Below are positions 38,889-46,624 of a stretch of DNA of 51,817 nt, in pieces. Source of the DNA: Clostridia bacterium (GTDB lineage Bacteria; Bacillota; Clostridia; Christensenellales; Aristaeellaceae); the NCBI GenBank assembly GCA_017502305.1, contig JAFVVG010000027.1, positions 1 through 51,817 of the forward strand, read 5' to 3'. Below the pieces are notes generated by a model that saw only the letters and a list, made by a program, of their open reading frames with translations, was not told the origin of the DNA and made no database searches. Within the stretch, counting starts at the first letter, position 1, and each line of letters begins with the position of its first letter. The position numbers and the translations under genes are program-made.

Positions 38889-41240
38889 ATGAGCAGCGGC
38901 ACTTTGATTTGGGAAAAGATGCGGCGGATCCTGCCTGCGGCGGTGCTGACAGTGCTTTTGTGCTTTGGCTGCGCCGGCGCGGAGGAGGCTGATGCTTATG
39001 CTGTGTATATCAGCGAGGTGCAGAGCAACAACGACGCTGACTGGGCGCTGGCATTCCAGGATTATGTGGAAATCTACAACGGCGGCGACAGCGAACTGCA
39101 GCTGGGGGATTATTGCCTTTCCCGCAAGGCGGAGGAACCATTTGCGCATCCGCTGCCGGAAAAGAGCGTGGCGCCCGGCGGCTATGCGGTGCTGCTGTGC
39201 GGATTGGACCTGCCGGAACTGAGCCTGCCCAAGGATGGCTGCCAGCTGTTTCTGCATCACCGTGACGGGACGCTGTGCGATCAGGCGGAGATCCCCGGGA
39301 TGGAGGATAACGTGTGGCAGCGGGAGCAGGGGCTGACGCTTATGGCTTCTCCCGGCTATGACAACACGGAATACGGCGCTGAGGCATACCGACAGGCCTG
39401 CCGGGAGAAGCAGACGCTGGTGATCAGCGAGGTGGTATCCTCCAACAGCCGGCTGATGCCGGCAAGAGGTGAATATAACGATCTGATTGAGCTGGAGAAC
39501 ATCGGCGCCGAGCCGGTACGGCTCAGCGGATATTACCTTTCCGACAGCAAATCTGAGCCCTTCGCGTGGCAGCTGCCCGATGTGCTGCTGGCGCCCGGGG
39601 AATATTATGTGGTGCAGGCTTCCGGTGAAAAGAGAAACAACGAGGCCCCCTTCAAGATTTCCGCCACGGGGGAGACACTGTATCTGAACGATAAGGATGG
39701 CGTGTGCGTCGAGGCGCTGTACGTTCCCCGGCTGGCGGAGAACGCCTCCTATGGCCGTGTGGGCGTGAAGCTGTTCTACTATGACGAGCCGTCCATGGGG
39801 AAGCCCAACGCCCAGGGTTATACAGGTGTGGCGGCGGTGCCGGAGGCCAGCCTGCCCACGGGAACCCTCAGCGCGCCTGCGAAGGTAACGCTGAGCGGCG
39901 AGGGCAGCATCTATTACACGCTGGACGGAAGCCTGCCCACAGAAAAAAGCACGCTGTATGACGGCAGGGCCATTGACATTGCCGCCAGTACGGTGCTGCG
40001 CGTCCGTGCCAAGGTGGAGGACAGGCAGTGGTCGCCGGCAAGAACCTATACCTACCTGTTCGATACGGACAAATATGAGCTGCCGCTTCTGTGCGTCAGC
40101 GGCGAGCCCGGGGCGATCCGTGGCCCCAAGGGCATCTACACCCTGTATGAACAGAGAAACCTGGAGGCGCCTGTGAACCTGACCCTGATCGAGGAAGGAC
40201 AGGAGCGCTTCAGCGTGGATTGCGGTTTGAAGATCCACGGCCAGGGCAGCCGTACCCTGCACAAAAAGAGCTTCCAGGTGCGCTTCCGCTCCAAATACGG
40301 ATACAGCCAGCTGGAATATACGCTCTTTGACGATTCGGAGGTTTCGACGTTCAACTCGCTGGTGCTGCGCTGCGGCTCGGAGGATTCGCACAAGGCCTTC
40401 TTCAGGGATGAGTTTCTCACTTCGCTGACGGCGGAAACCATGCCGGAGGTGCTGTATCAGAAGCACCGGCCTGTGAACCTGTTTATCGACGGGGAATACT
40501 TTGGCGTATATTACATCCGTGAGCGGGTGACAGACGATTTCGCGGCGACTTACCTGGGCGGCGCGCCTGAGGACATCGATATGGTCAAGGGCTGGAGCGC
40601 CCAGGAGCATGGCAACAACGATGATTTCCTGGCACTTCTGCGCTACTGCCGCAGCCACGACCTGAGCCAGCAGGAGCATTTTGACCATGTGGCCAGCCAG
40701 CTCTCGCTGGAAAGCTTCATGGATTACTACATCGCCAGGGCCTATACCGGAGACCGGGATTACGCCAATATCCGCCACGTCCGCAGCCGCGGCGGAGACG
40801 GGCTGTGGCGGATCGTGAATTTCGATATCGACTGGGGCTTTGGCCAGTCCCCAGCGGGGCTGACGAAGCTGATTGGCCAAACCAGCAATACGGCGGAACT
40901 GAACACGGTGATCATCAATGCGCTTCTGCAGAACGATACTTTCCGCGATCAGATGCTGACGCGGCTTGCCTGGCACCTGCGCAACACCTACGCGCCGGAA
41001 CGTGTGCTGAATCACCTGGAAAAGATTACCAGGGCCGTGGAGCACGACCTGGTGTACAACTACGAGATCTGGGGCGGCACGTATGAAGGCTGGCAGGAGC
41101 ATGTGCAGGCCCTGCGGGATTTCGTCAGCGATGGAAAGACGGACCGTGTAACCACCCTGGTGAAGGACGCGAAGAATGCCTTCCGCATGACGGAAGAGGA
41201 AATGGTGCATTATTTCGGCGACCTGTACAAGGCGGAATAA
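38889..41240 (+). CDS. Exported CotH-family protein with two lamin-tail domains
   Basis: This 783-residue exported protein has a signal peptide at about 1-32 (ending GCAGAEEADA). Two lamin-tail domains follow (about 38-150, YISEVQSNNDADW; about 175-280, LVISEVVSSNSRLMP), then a chitobiase C-terminal-type domain (YYTLDGSLPTEKST, about 325-385). The CotH domain (about 400-760) has GLKIHGQGSRTLHKKSFQVRFR, GEYFGVYYIRERVTDDF and WRIVNFDIDWGFG. CotH proteins are atypical kinases; in Bacillus CotH phosphorylates spore-coat proteins, while secreted clostridial versions have unknown targets. ATG 38889 sits 9 bases from GGAGG; the ATG two codons earlier is too close. Confidence 0.9.
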   Translation: MSSGTLIWEKMRRILPAAVLTVLLCFGCAGAEEADAYAVYISEVQSNNDADWALAFQDYVEIYNGGDSELQLGDYCLSRKAEEPFAHPLPEKSVAPGGYAVLLCGLDLPELSLPKDGCQLFLHHRDGTLCDQAEIPGMEDNVWQREQGLTLMASPGYDNTEYGAEAYRQACREKQTLVISEVVSSNSRLMPARGEYNDLIELENIGAEPVRLSGYYLSDSKSEPFAWQLPDVLLAPGEYYVVQASGEKRNNEAPFKISATGETLYLNDKDGVCVEALYVPRLAENASYGRVGVKLFYYDEPSMGKPNAQGYTGVAAVPEASLPTGTLSAPAKVTLSGEGSIYYTLDGSLPTEKSTLYDGRAIDIAASTVLRVRAKVEDRQWSPARTYTYLFDTDKYELPLLCVSGEPGAIRGPKGIYTLYEQRNLEAPVNLTLIEEGQERFSVDCGLKIHGQGSRTLHKKSFQVRFRSKYGYSQLEYTLFDDSEVSTFNSLVLRCGSEDSHKAFFRDEFLTSLTAETMPEVLYQKHRPVNLFIDGEYFGVYYIRERVTDDFAATYLGGAPEDIDMVKGWSAQEHGNNDDFLALLRYCRSHDLSQQEHFDHVASQLSLESFMDYYIARAYTGDRDYANIRHVRSRGGDGLWRIVNFDIDWGFGQSPAGLTKLIGQTSNTAELNTVIINALLQNDTFRDQMLTRLAWHLRNTYAPERVLNHLEKITRAVEHDLVYNYEIWGGTYEGWQEHVQALRDFVSDGKTDRVTTLVKDAKNAFRMTEEEMVHYFGDLYKAE

Positions 41241-41273
41241 GAAGCATTGCCGCAGGCAGCAAGGAGAGACAGC

Positions 41274-42365
41274 ATGTTTGAACTCAGACAATATACACAT
41301 CCCGATTTCAACGGGGAAAAGCTTTCCAACGCGCCCGACGCCCGGTTCGAGCCCGCCCCCTTTGACGGCGTGGCGCCGGAAAACTTCCATGCCATGAGCA
41401 TCTTTCCGGAGTATATGAAGGTGGGTGGAAAGTGGCTGATGGCGGAGGAAAGCCGCATGGACTGCGTGGCGGTGCTGGAAAACGGCCGCATCGCCGTGAA
41501 GGAATTCCGCCTTCTCAAGCAGGGCGAAATGGTGCTGGTGGGCCGAACCGAGGATGGCAGCGAGGGCATATACCTGCACGCGGACGGCTTCTGTGAGGAG
41601 CGCAGCCAGGAGGAGGCATTTTCCTTCCGCCGCAGCCGCAGCCGGGAAACGGCCTATTCCCTGGACTATAACGAGCTCTATGAGCTGCTGCGCTACGAGA
41701 AGGATCACGGCAAGATCGTGTGGGTGATGGGCCCGGCGTTTGCCTTTGACATGGACGCCCGCAATGCCATGAGCAGGCTGGTGGAGGGCGGCTATGTCCA
41801 TGCTGTGCTGGCGGGCAACGCCCTGGCAACCCACGACCTGGAGGGCGCCTATCTGGGCACCGCGCTGGGGCAGGATATCTACACCCATGTGTCCCAGCCC
41901 AATGGCCATTACAACCACCTGGAAACCATCAACCGGGTGCGGTATCATGGCAGCGTCAGCAAGTTTATCGAGGCGGAGGGCATCGACAACGGCATCATTT
42001 ACAGCTGCGAGAAGATGGGCGTGCCCTATGTGCTGGGCGGCTCCATCCGTGACGACGGCCCCCTGCCGCCGGTGTACGGTGATGTTTATGCCGCCCAGGA
42101 CGCCATGCGCGATCAGCTACGCAGCGCCACCACGGTGATCTGCATGGCCACCATGCTGCACACCATCGCCGCCGGCAACATGACGCCTTCCTATCGCGTT
42201 TTGCCCGATGGCACGGTGCGCCAGGTATACTTCTACTGCGTGGACGTCAGCGAGTTTGCCATCAACAAGCTGGCGGACCGGGGCAGCCTCAGCGCCCGGG
42301 GCATTGTGACCAACGTGCAGGATTTCGTGGTGCTTTTGCAAAAGGGCCTGGGCCTGGACAAATAA
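41274..42365 (+). CDS. LOR/SDH-domain protein (archaeal-type ornithine cyclodeaminase-like)
   Basis: This 363-residue protein matches the TIGR00300-type 'LOR/SDH' family. The C-terminal half has the family run GKIVWVMGPAFAFD, VHAVLAGNALATHDLEGA, GGSIRDDGPLPPVY, ATMLHTIAAGNMTPS and LADRGSLSARGIVTNVQDF. Related proteins include an archaeal NAD-dependent ornithine cyclodeaminase (ornithine to proline) and the C-terminal part of cyanobacterial arginine-guanidine-removing enzymes. The function here is therefore only tentatively amino-acid related. AAGGAG lies 9 bases before ATG 41274. It follows the CotH gene by 33 bases in the same direction and may be cotranscribed, though no functional link is obvious. 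Confidence 0.82.
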   Translation: MFELRQYTHPDFNGEKLSNAPDARFEPAPFDGVAPENFHAMSIFPEYMKVGGKWLMAEESRMDCVAVLENGRIAVKEFRLLKQGEMVLVGRTEDGSEGIYLHADGFCEERSQEEAFSFRRSRSRETAYSLDYNELYELLRYEKDHGKIVWVMGPAFAFDMDARNAMSRLVEGGYVHAVLAGNALATHDLEGAYLGTALGQDIYTHVSQPNGHYNHLETINRVRYHGSVSKFIEAEGIDNGIIYSCEKMGVPYVLGGSIRDDGPLPPVYGDVYAAQDAMRDQLRSATTVICMATMLHTIAAGNMTPSYRVLPDGTVRQVYFYCVDVSEFAINKLADRGSLSARGIVTNVQDFVVLLQKGLGLDK

Positions 42366-42442
42366 AAAATTTGCTGGAAAATGATTCACTCCTCTCCATG
42401 CGGTGTATGATATATACAGAGCATGATGAGAGGAGTGTTTTC

Positions 42443-43051
42443 ATGAACCCCAAGGCAATGTTCAACATCACCTATGGCCTGTATCTGCTTTCCGCCAGGG
42501 AGAATGGCTTCGATAACGGCTGCATTATCAATACGGCGGTACAGGTGGCCAACGATCCGGTGCGCATCGTCATTTCCGTCATCAAGCAGAACAAAACCTG
42601 CGAGATGATCGGCAATACCGGCATATTCAATCTTTCCGCCATCACCACGGAGGCGGACTTCGCCCTGTTCCAGCGCTTTGGCATGCAGTCGGGACGGACG
42701 GTGGACAAGTTCAGCGGATTCACGGATGTGGCCCGCAGCGGGAACGGCCTTCTGTATTTAACCCGCATGGCCAATGCTTTCATCTCCGCCAGGGTGGTGC
42801 AGCAGATCGATCTGGGTACCCATGTGATGTTCATTGCCGAGGTTACCGACGGCGAGGTGCTTTCCTCCGGCTGGGGCTGTACCTATGCCTACTATCAGGC
42901 GGATATCAAGCCCAAGCCCGCTCCTGTGAAGAAGCGCAGCTGGGTGTGCTCCATCTGCGGTTATATATACGAGGGTGACGAGCTGCCCGATGATTTCCTC
43001 TGCCCCCTGTGCAGCCATGGAAAAGAGGATTTCCAGCTGGTGGAGGGCTGA
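42443..43051 (+). CDS. Flavoredoxin-rubredoxin fusion (high-molecular-weight rubredoxin type)
   Basis: This 202-residue protein has an N-terminal FMN-binding flavin-reductase-like domain (about 1-155, MFNITYGLYLLSARENGFDNGCIINT and LARSGNG-like segments). A C-terminal rubredoxin domain carries CSICGY and CPLC. This architecture is that of Hrb, the NAD(P)H:rubredoxin reductase-like protein that feeds flavodiiron proteins in acetogens such as Moorella. It could supply electrons to oxygen or nitric oxide reduction, or to the reverse rubrerythrin encoded upstream in this window. GAGGAG lies before ATG 42443. It probably starts from its own promoter (TATGAT near 42406). Confidence 0.9.
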   Translation: MNPKAMFNITYGLYLLSARENGFDNGCIINTAVQVANDPVRIVISVIKQNKTCEMIGNTGIFNLSAITTEADFALFQRFGMQSGRTVDKFSGFTDVARSGNGLLYLTRMANAFISARVVQQIDLGTHVMFIAEVTDGEVLSSGWGCTYAYYQADIKPKPAPVKKRSWVCSICGYIYEGDELPDDFLCPLCSHGKEDFQLVEG

Positions 43052-43176
43052 TGATAGGCCAGGGGCTGTCCGTTTCTGTGTGCCTGAGCGGGGATGGATG
43101 ATCCATCCGGATGCATCTCCGCTTCTTGAATTGTTTGCATTTCTACGACATATGAAGGGAAGACCGAAACCATCCT

Positions 43177-44010
43177 TTACAGATTCAGCAGAACCAGCGC
43201 GCCGAGGATAATGCCCAGCGTGATCCACTTTCGCGTGGTGAGACGCTCTTTGAAGCAGAGCATGCCGACCAACGTCACCAGCACAATGGTGCCGACGCTG
43301 AAGCTGGGGAAAACAATCACCGCGGGAACGGTTTCCAGCGAAAGCAGCAGAAAACGGGCGGAGAAGTAATTCGGAATGCCGATGCCCAGGCCCCACAGGC
43401 AGTCCTGGAAGGACAGCTTCTGCTTTTTATACAGGCACAGAACGACGCAGAGAAGCAGCGCCGTGCCAAAGGTATAAAGCAGGAACTGGTTCTGCAGATC
43501 GGGGGAGCCAATCTCTTCGTAAATCTTGGACATACAGTCGGCACTGCCGCCCAGCACCAGCAGGGTCAGAAGCCCCAGGGTGCTGGCGCCCCTGGCAGTG
43601 GTGCCGCCCTGCATCAGCACAATGGCCGCGAGAGCCAGGAAGATGCCGGCGATCTGCACGGCCTTGGGCGTTTCGCCAAAGACGACAATGGAAAACAGCG
43701 TCGGCACCAGTACGCCGAGCTTCATGAAGGTGGAGGAAAGCACCACGCCGTTGCGCTGGATGTTCCATTGCAGCAGAAGGAAATTCACCAGGTACAAAAC
43801 GCCGCAGATCACACCGAGCAAAAGGGTGAGGGGCAGCCCCTCATGGGCTGGAAAGAACGTTGTTGTGCCGGAAAACACCAGCGAAAGCAGGCAGCACATA
43901 ACATAGTTCACAGCCAGCTTGGGCAGATTGTTGCGGCTGTAGTTTTCGCTCAGCCGCATGACGATGGAAATCAGCATGCTGGCGACGATGGCAAGGATCA
44001 GGTAAAGCAT
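43177..44010 (-). CDS. EamA/DMT-superfamily transporter
   Basis: This 277-residue polytopic membrane protein has about ten hydrophobic helices in two repeats. It starts MLYLILAIVASMLISIVMRL and ends with the typical FKERLTTRKWITLGIILGALVLLNL, in which the conserved Glu after the ninth helix is seen in many drug/metabolite transporters. The substrate is unknown. ATG 44010 has GGGAG upstream; a much longer upstream frame is only the antisense of the methylase gene. An extended -10 (TGC-TACAAT, with the -10 at 44031-44036) precedes it. The 125 bases between its stop and the convergent flavoredoxin gene contain a weak GC-rich hairpin only. Confidence 0.85.
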   Translation of the reverse strand: MLYLILAIVASMLISIVMRLSENYSRNNLPKLAVNYVMCCLLSLVFSGTTTFFPAHEGLPLTLLLGVICGVLYLVNFLLLQWNIQRNGVVLSSTFMKLGVLVPTLFSIVVFGETPKAVQIAGIFLALAAIVLMQGGTTARGASTLGLLTLLVLGGSADCMSKIYEEIGSPDLQNQFLLYTFGTALLLCVVLCLYKKQKLSFQDCLWGLGIGIPNYFSARFLLLSLETVPAVIVFPSFSVGTIVLVTLVGMLCFKERLTTRKWITLGIILGALVLLNL

Positions 44011-44061
44011 ATCATTCACACTCCCGCTGTATTGTAGCACAAGACGAAGGATTATGCCATC

Positions 44062-44090
44062 TTGACTTTTGCGGCGGGCTTTGCTATCGT
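44062..44090 (+). promoter_or_regulatory. Promoter of the RsmB/F-type methylase gene
   Basis: TTGACT (44062-44067) and TATCGT (44085-44090) are separated by 17 bp, 35 bases before the ATG. Confidence 0.6.
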
Positions 44091-44124
44091 AAAACAGATG
44101 ACATCTATCGCGGAGGAACCTGTT

Positions 44125-45036
44125 ATGGCCATGCCTGTGATTCCGGAGTTGCTTCAAGCCCTGCTGGAGGACCAATACGGCGCCGAAACGGCGGCGCGGA
44201 TCAGCCGGGGCTATACCCATCAGCGCCCTGTGACGCTGCGGGTGAATCCCCTGCGGGCGGACCGGGAAACGGTGGAGACCCAGCTGGCCCTGGCCGGTAT
44301 TGCGTGGGAAAACAAGCCCTGGTATCAGGACGCCATGATCCTGCGGGATGTGCGGGAGGAAGCCGTGCAGGCGCTGGAAGTATATGAGCGGGGCGGTGTG
44401 TATCTGCAGAACCTTTCCGCCATGATTCCGCCGCTGGTGCTGGAACCCAAGGCAGGGGAGACCATCCTGGATATGGCGGCGGCCCCCGGGGGCAAGACTA
44501 CCCAGATGGCTGCGCTTTCCGGCAACCAGGCGCTGATCACCGCCTGCGAGAAAAACAAGATCCGCGCCGAGCGTATGCAGTACAACCTGGAAAAGCAGGG
44601 CGCTTCCCGGGTGGGTGTGATGATGGAAGACGCCCGGAAACTGGATGACTTTTTTTCCTTTCACAAAATTCTGCTGGACGCGCCCTGCTCCGGCAGCGGC
44701 ACCGTTCTGCTGCTTGAGGGCGAGCCCCAGCGCCGCATGACCAGAGATTGGCTGAACAAAACCGCAGCTACCCAGACGGCTATGCTGCAAAAGGCGCTGA
44801 AGCTGCTCAAGCCCGGATGCGAGATGGTTTACTCCACCTGCTCCATTCTCCGTATGGAGAACGAGGACGTGGTGCGCAAATGCATCGCCCGGGCGAACGC
44901 TGAGGTGCTGCCCATCGAGCATGAACTGATGAAGCATGTACCCCAGCTGCCGGTGACCATCCCCGGTACGCTGTGCGTGTGCCCCGATGAACTGCACGAG
45001 GGCTTCTTTGTGGCCCGGATCCGCAAAAAGAAATAA
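44125..45036 (+). CDS. RsmB/NOP-family RNA (cytosine-5)-methyltransferase, RsmF-like
   Basis: This 303-residue enzyme methylates C5 of cytosine in rRNA or tRNA. An N-terminal segment (RPVTLRVNPLRADRE) precedes the Rossmann fold with LDMAAAPGGKTTQMA for S-adenosylmethionine. The two catalytic Cys regions are LDAPCSGSGT and VYSTCSILRMENEDVV. It lacks the long RNA-binding C-terminal domain of RsmF and ends RIRKKK soon after the core, so the exact target is uncertain. ATG 44125 follows GGAGG by 8 bases. Confidence 0.92.
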   Translation: MAMPVIPELLQALLEDQYGAETAARISRGYTHQRPVTLRVNPLRADRETVETQLALAGIAWENKPWYQDAMILRDVREEAVQALEVYERGGVYLQNLSAMIPPLVLEPKAGETILDMAAAPGGKTTQMAALSGNQALITACEKNKIRAERMQYNLEKQGASRVGVMMEDARKLDDFFSFHKILLDAPCSGSGTVLLLEGEPQRRMTRDWLNKTAATQTAMLQKALKLLKPGCEMVYSTCSILRMENEDVVRKCIARANAEVLPIEHELMKHVPQLPVTIPGTLCVCPDELHEGFFVARIRKKK

Positions 45037-45069
45037 TCCCTGTGCCGAGGCACAGGGAAAGGAGCCTGT

Positions 45070-45474
45070 ATGGAACTGAAGAAAAGCTATAAGGGCCTTG
45101 TGTGGTGGATGATCATCTTCACGGCGGTGCTGTTCCTGTTTTGCTTCGTGCGGATTGAAAATGAGGGCCTTATCATGCGGCTGATCTGCGCCGAAATGAA
45201 CTGCGGCGTGGCGATCCTGGCCTATATGGTCTACCGTACGGAGTACGTTTATTGGTATAACGGCACCACCTATGAGGAAGCTGTGGCTGCGGGCAGTGAG
45301 CGGCGCAAGGCATTCGCGAAAAAGCACCTGGACCGCTTTGCCGTGTGCGCTGCGGCGACGCTTCTTTATTCCTCTGCGGCTCACGCCCTGGGCTGGCCCT
45401 TCTGGATTGATATAGTGCTGAGTACCGTGGCGCTGATCGCGGCAGCCATCAGCACGGTGAAGATCAAGCTGTGA
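45070..45474 (+). CDS. Small membrane protein (134 aa)
   Basis: No family is recognised. Hydrophobic helices lie at about 11-27 (VWWMIIFTAVLFLFCF), 35-55, 90-105 and 112-130, with a basic cytoplasmic loop GSERRKAFAKKHLDRF. AAAGGAG lies before the ATG. A perfect 8-bp hairpin CCCTGTGC/GCACAGGG (45038-45057) lies between the methylase stop and this ribosome site. It lacks a T tract and might modulate translation or protect an mRNA end. The gene ends on the base before the convergent LURP-one gene ends. Confidence 0.7.
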   Translation: MELKKSYKGLVWWMIIFTAVLFLFCFVRIENEGLIMRLICAEMNCGVAILAYMVYRTEYVYWYNGTTYEEAVAAGSERRKAFAKKHLDRFAVCAAATLLYSSAAHALGWPFWIDIVLSTVALIAAAISTVKIKL

Positions 45475-45948
45475 TCAGTCGGAACGGGAGCATTTCTCCG
45501 CGTCGATGGCCAGCACCAGCATCAGGGCGTAGAGGGCGTCGGCGGGGTTGCTGACGTCGATGACGTAGGTATCCGTCCAGTTCCAGATCTCCTTGGTCAC
45601 TGTGGCGATGTAATTGCCCTCGGCATCCAGGATGCTGTAATCCCACTCGAAGAAGTTGCCCTCGATGTGCCAGCCGTTGAAGTCGATATCAAACTTCGGC
45701 TTGAAGAAGGTGAACTCCTTGGTGATGCAGCCCAGGTAGCTGTCGTTCTGGTACAGCTCAAACTTGGGCAGCAGGGTGAAGATTTTCTGCTTCACGGTGC
45801 CGACCTCGTTTTCCTGGGCGTCGAAGATCTTCAACAGGTGCCCCCAGGCCAGCTGGCCCTTCACGGTGTAGAGGGTGTCGCCGCCTTCGTCGAAAATATC
45901 ATAGCTGTCGAACCAGGAAAAGAAACGCTGCTTGAATAAAAGTTTCAT
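45475..45948 (-). CDS. LURP-one-related (tubby-like) family protein
   Basis: This 157-residue protein has the LOR/YxjI fold pattern: repeated short beta segments such as YDIFDEGGDTLYTVKGQ, LLKIFDAQENEVGTVKQK and YSILDAEGNYIATVTKE. LOR proteins form a 12-strand barrel related to tubby and scramblases; the bacterial role is unclear. ATG 45948 follows GGGAG by about 6 bases; the longer frame is unsupported. It is convergent with, and immediately adjacent to, the small membrane-protein gene, with no spacer. Confidence 0.85.
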   Translation of the reverse strand: MKLLFKQRFFSWFDSYDIFDEGGDTLYTVKGQLAWGHLLKIFDAQENEVGTVKQKIFTLLPKFELYQNDSYLGCITKEFTFFKPKFDIDFNGWHIEGNFFEWDYSILDAEGNYIATVTKEIWNWTDTYVIDVSNPADALYALMLVLAIDAEKCSRSD

Positions 45949-45965
45949 CAATATCTCCCTTTCTC

Positions 45966-45993
45966 CATAAAAGAAGCCCTGCGTGCGCAGGGC
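45966..45993 (-). terminator. Terminator of the AAA+ operon
   Basis: GCCCTGC/GCAGGGC (45976-45982 with 45987-45993) is followed on the minus strand by TTCTTTTAT. It lies 7 bases past the 207-residue gene. Confidence 0.8.
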
Positions 45994-46000
45994 ATTTTTG

Positions 46001-46624
46001 TTATGCGAAAATTGCCCCGCAGGCGGTAACGAAGGCCACCGGATCGATGAAGGAGAAGCGCACCTTCTGCAATTCGCTTCGGTCAAACACCACCTGCAGC
46101 AGCTGGGCCGCTTCCTGGACGGCCTGCACTTCCACTTCGCGCACGGGCAGCAGGGCCATCAGGTCCCGGGCGATGCGCAGCGAAACGGCGCACAGATAGC
46201 GGCGGACTTCGCTTTCCTCCTTGTCCATATAGGCGGGATGAGGCTGGAAGCGCACCAGCAGCTTATCGGCGCTGATGGTCTCCACATCGAAAGCCTTGGC
46301 GTAGGCAGCCAGGTCCCCCAGGGGATTGGCGGTGTGCAGCACCTCCACATAGGCGGCGGTGTCGCCCTGGAGCACCTGCTGGGCGTGCTGGTGGAAGAAG
46401 CTCCACAGGTGAGGGGAGGTCAGGCCGTCGTTGGGCTTGTCGTGGGCCAGGGCGTCGGTCCAGTCCACGGTATCGTCGGCGGTTTTCCACAGCTGCTCGA
46501 AGGGCGGGAAGGTGGATTGGTATGCCGGCTGCCGGGGCTGGGAAGGCTGCTGAGGCTCCTCCTCGCGGGTGGCACCCCACAGGTCCTCCACGATGTCGGC
46601 CAGGTTATACAGGTTCTCAGGCAT
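46001..46624 (-). CDS. Hypothetical partner protein of the AAA+ ATPase (207 aa)
   Basis: Not recognised. A low-complexity Gln/Pro segment (EEEPQQPSQPRQPAYQST, about 21-40) precedes a mostly helical domain: TVDWTDALAHDKPNDGLTS, then a run of helices to about 190. It overlaps the AAA+ gene by 8 bases (ATGCCTGA), so the two are translationally coupled and likely work together, perhaps as adaptor or substrate-binding partner. That role is inferred from the overlap alone. Confidence 0.68.
   Translation of the reverse strand: MPENLYNLADIVEDLWGATREEEPQQPSQPRQPAYQSTFPPFEQLWKTADDTVDWTDALAHDKPNDGLTSPHLWSFFHQHAQQVLQGDTAAYVEVLHTANPLGDLAAYAKAFDVETISADKLLVRFQPHPAYMDKEESEVRRYLCAVSLRIARDLMALLPVREVEVQAVQEAAQLLQVVFDRSELQKVRFSFIDPVAFVTACGAIFA

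Noticed and set aside
42387..42437. 9-bp inverted repeat CACTCCTCT/AGAGGAGTG around the flavoredoxin ribosome site as an RNA switch
   Set aside because: The upstream arm lies before the likely -10 at 42406, so it would not be in the transcript; probably chance.
43052..43176. Terminator between the flavoredoxin and EamA genes
   Set aside because: A GC-rich hairpin can be drawn at 43090-43130, but no T tract follows on either strand.
44011..45384. N-terminal extension of the EamA transporter frame to 735 residues
   Set aside because: The extra part is antisense to the RsmB/F-type methylase gene, and the transporter homology starts at MLYLILA with a ribosome site and promoter in front.
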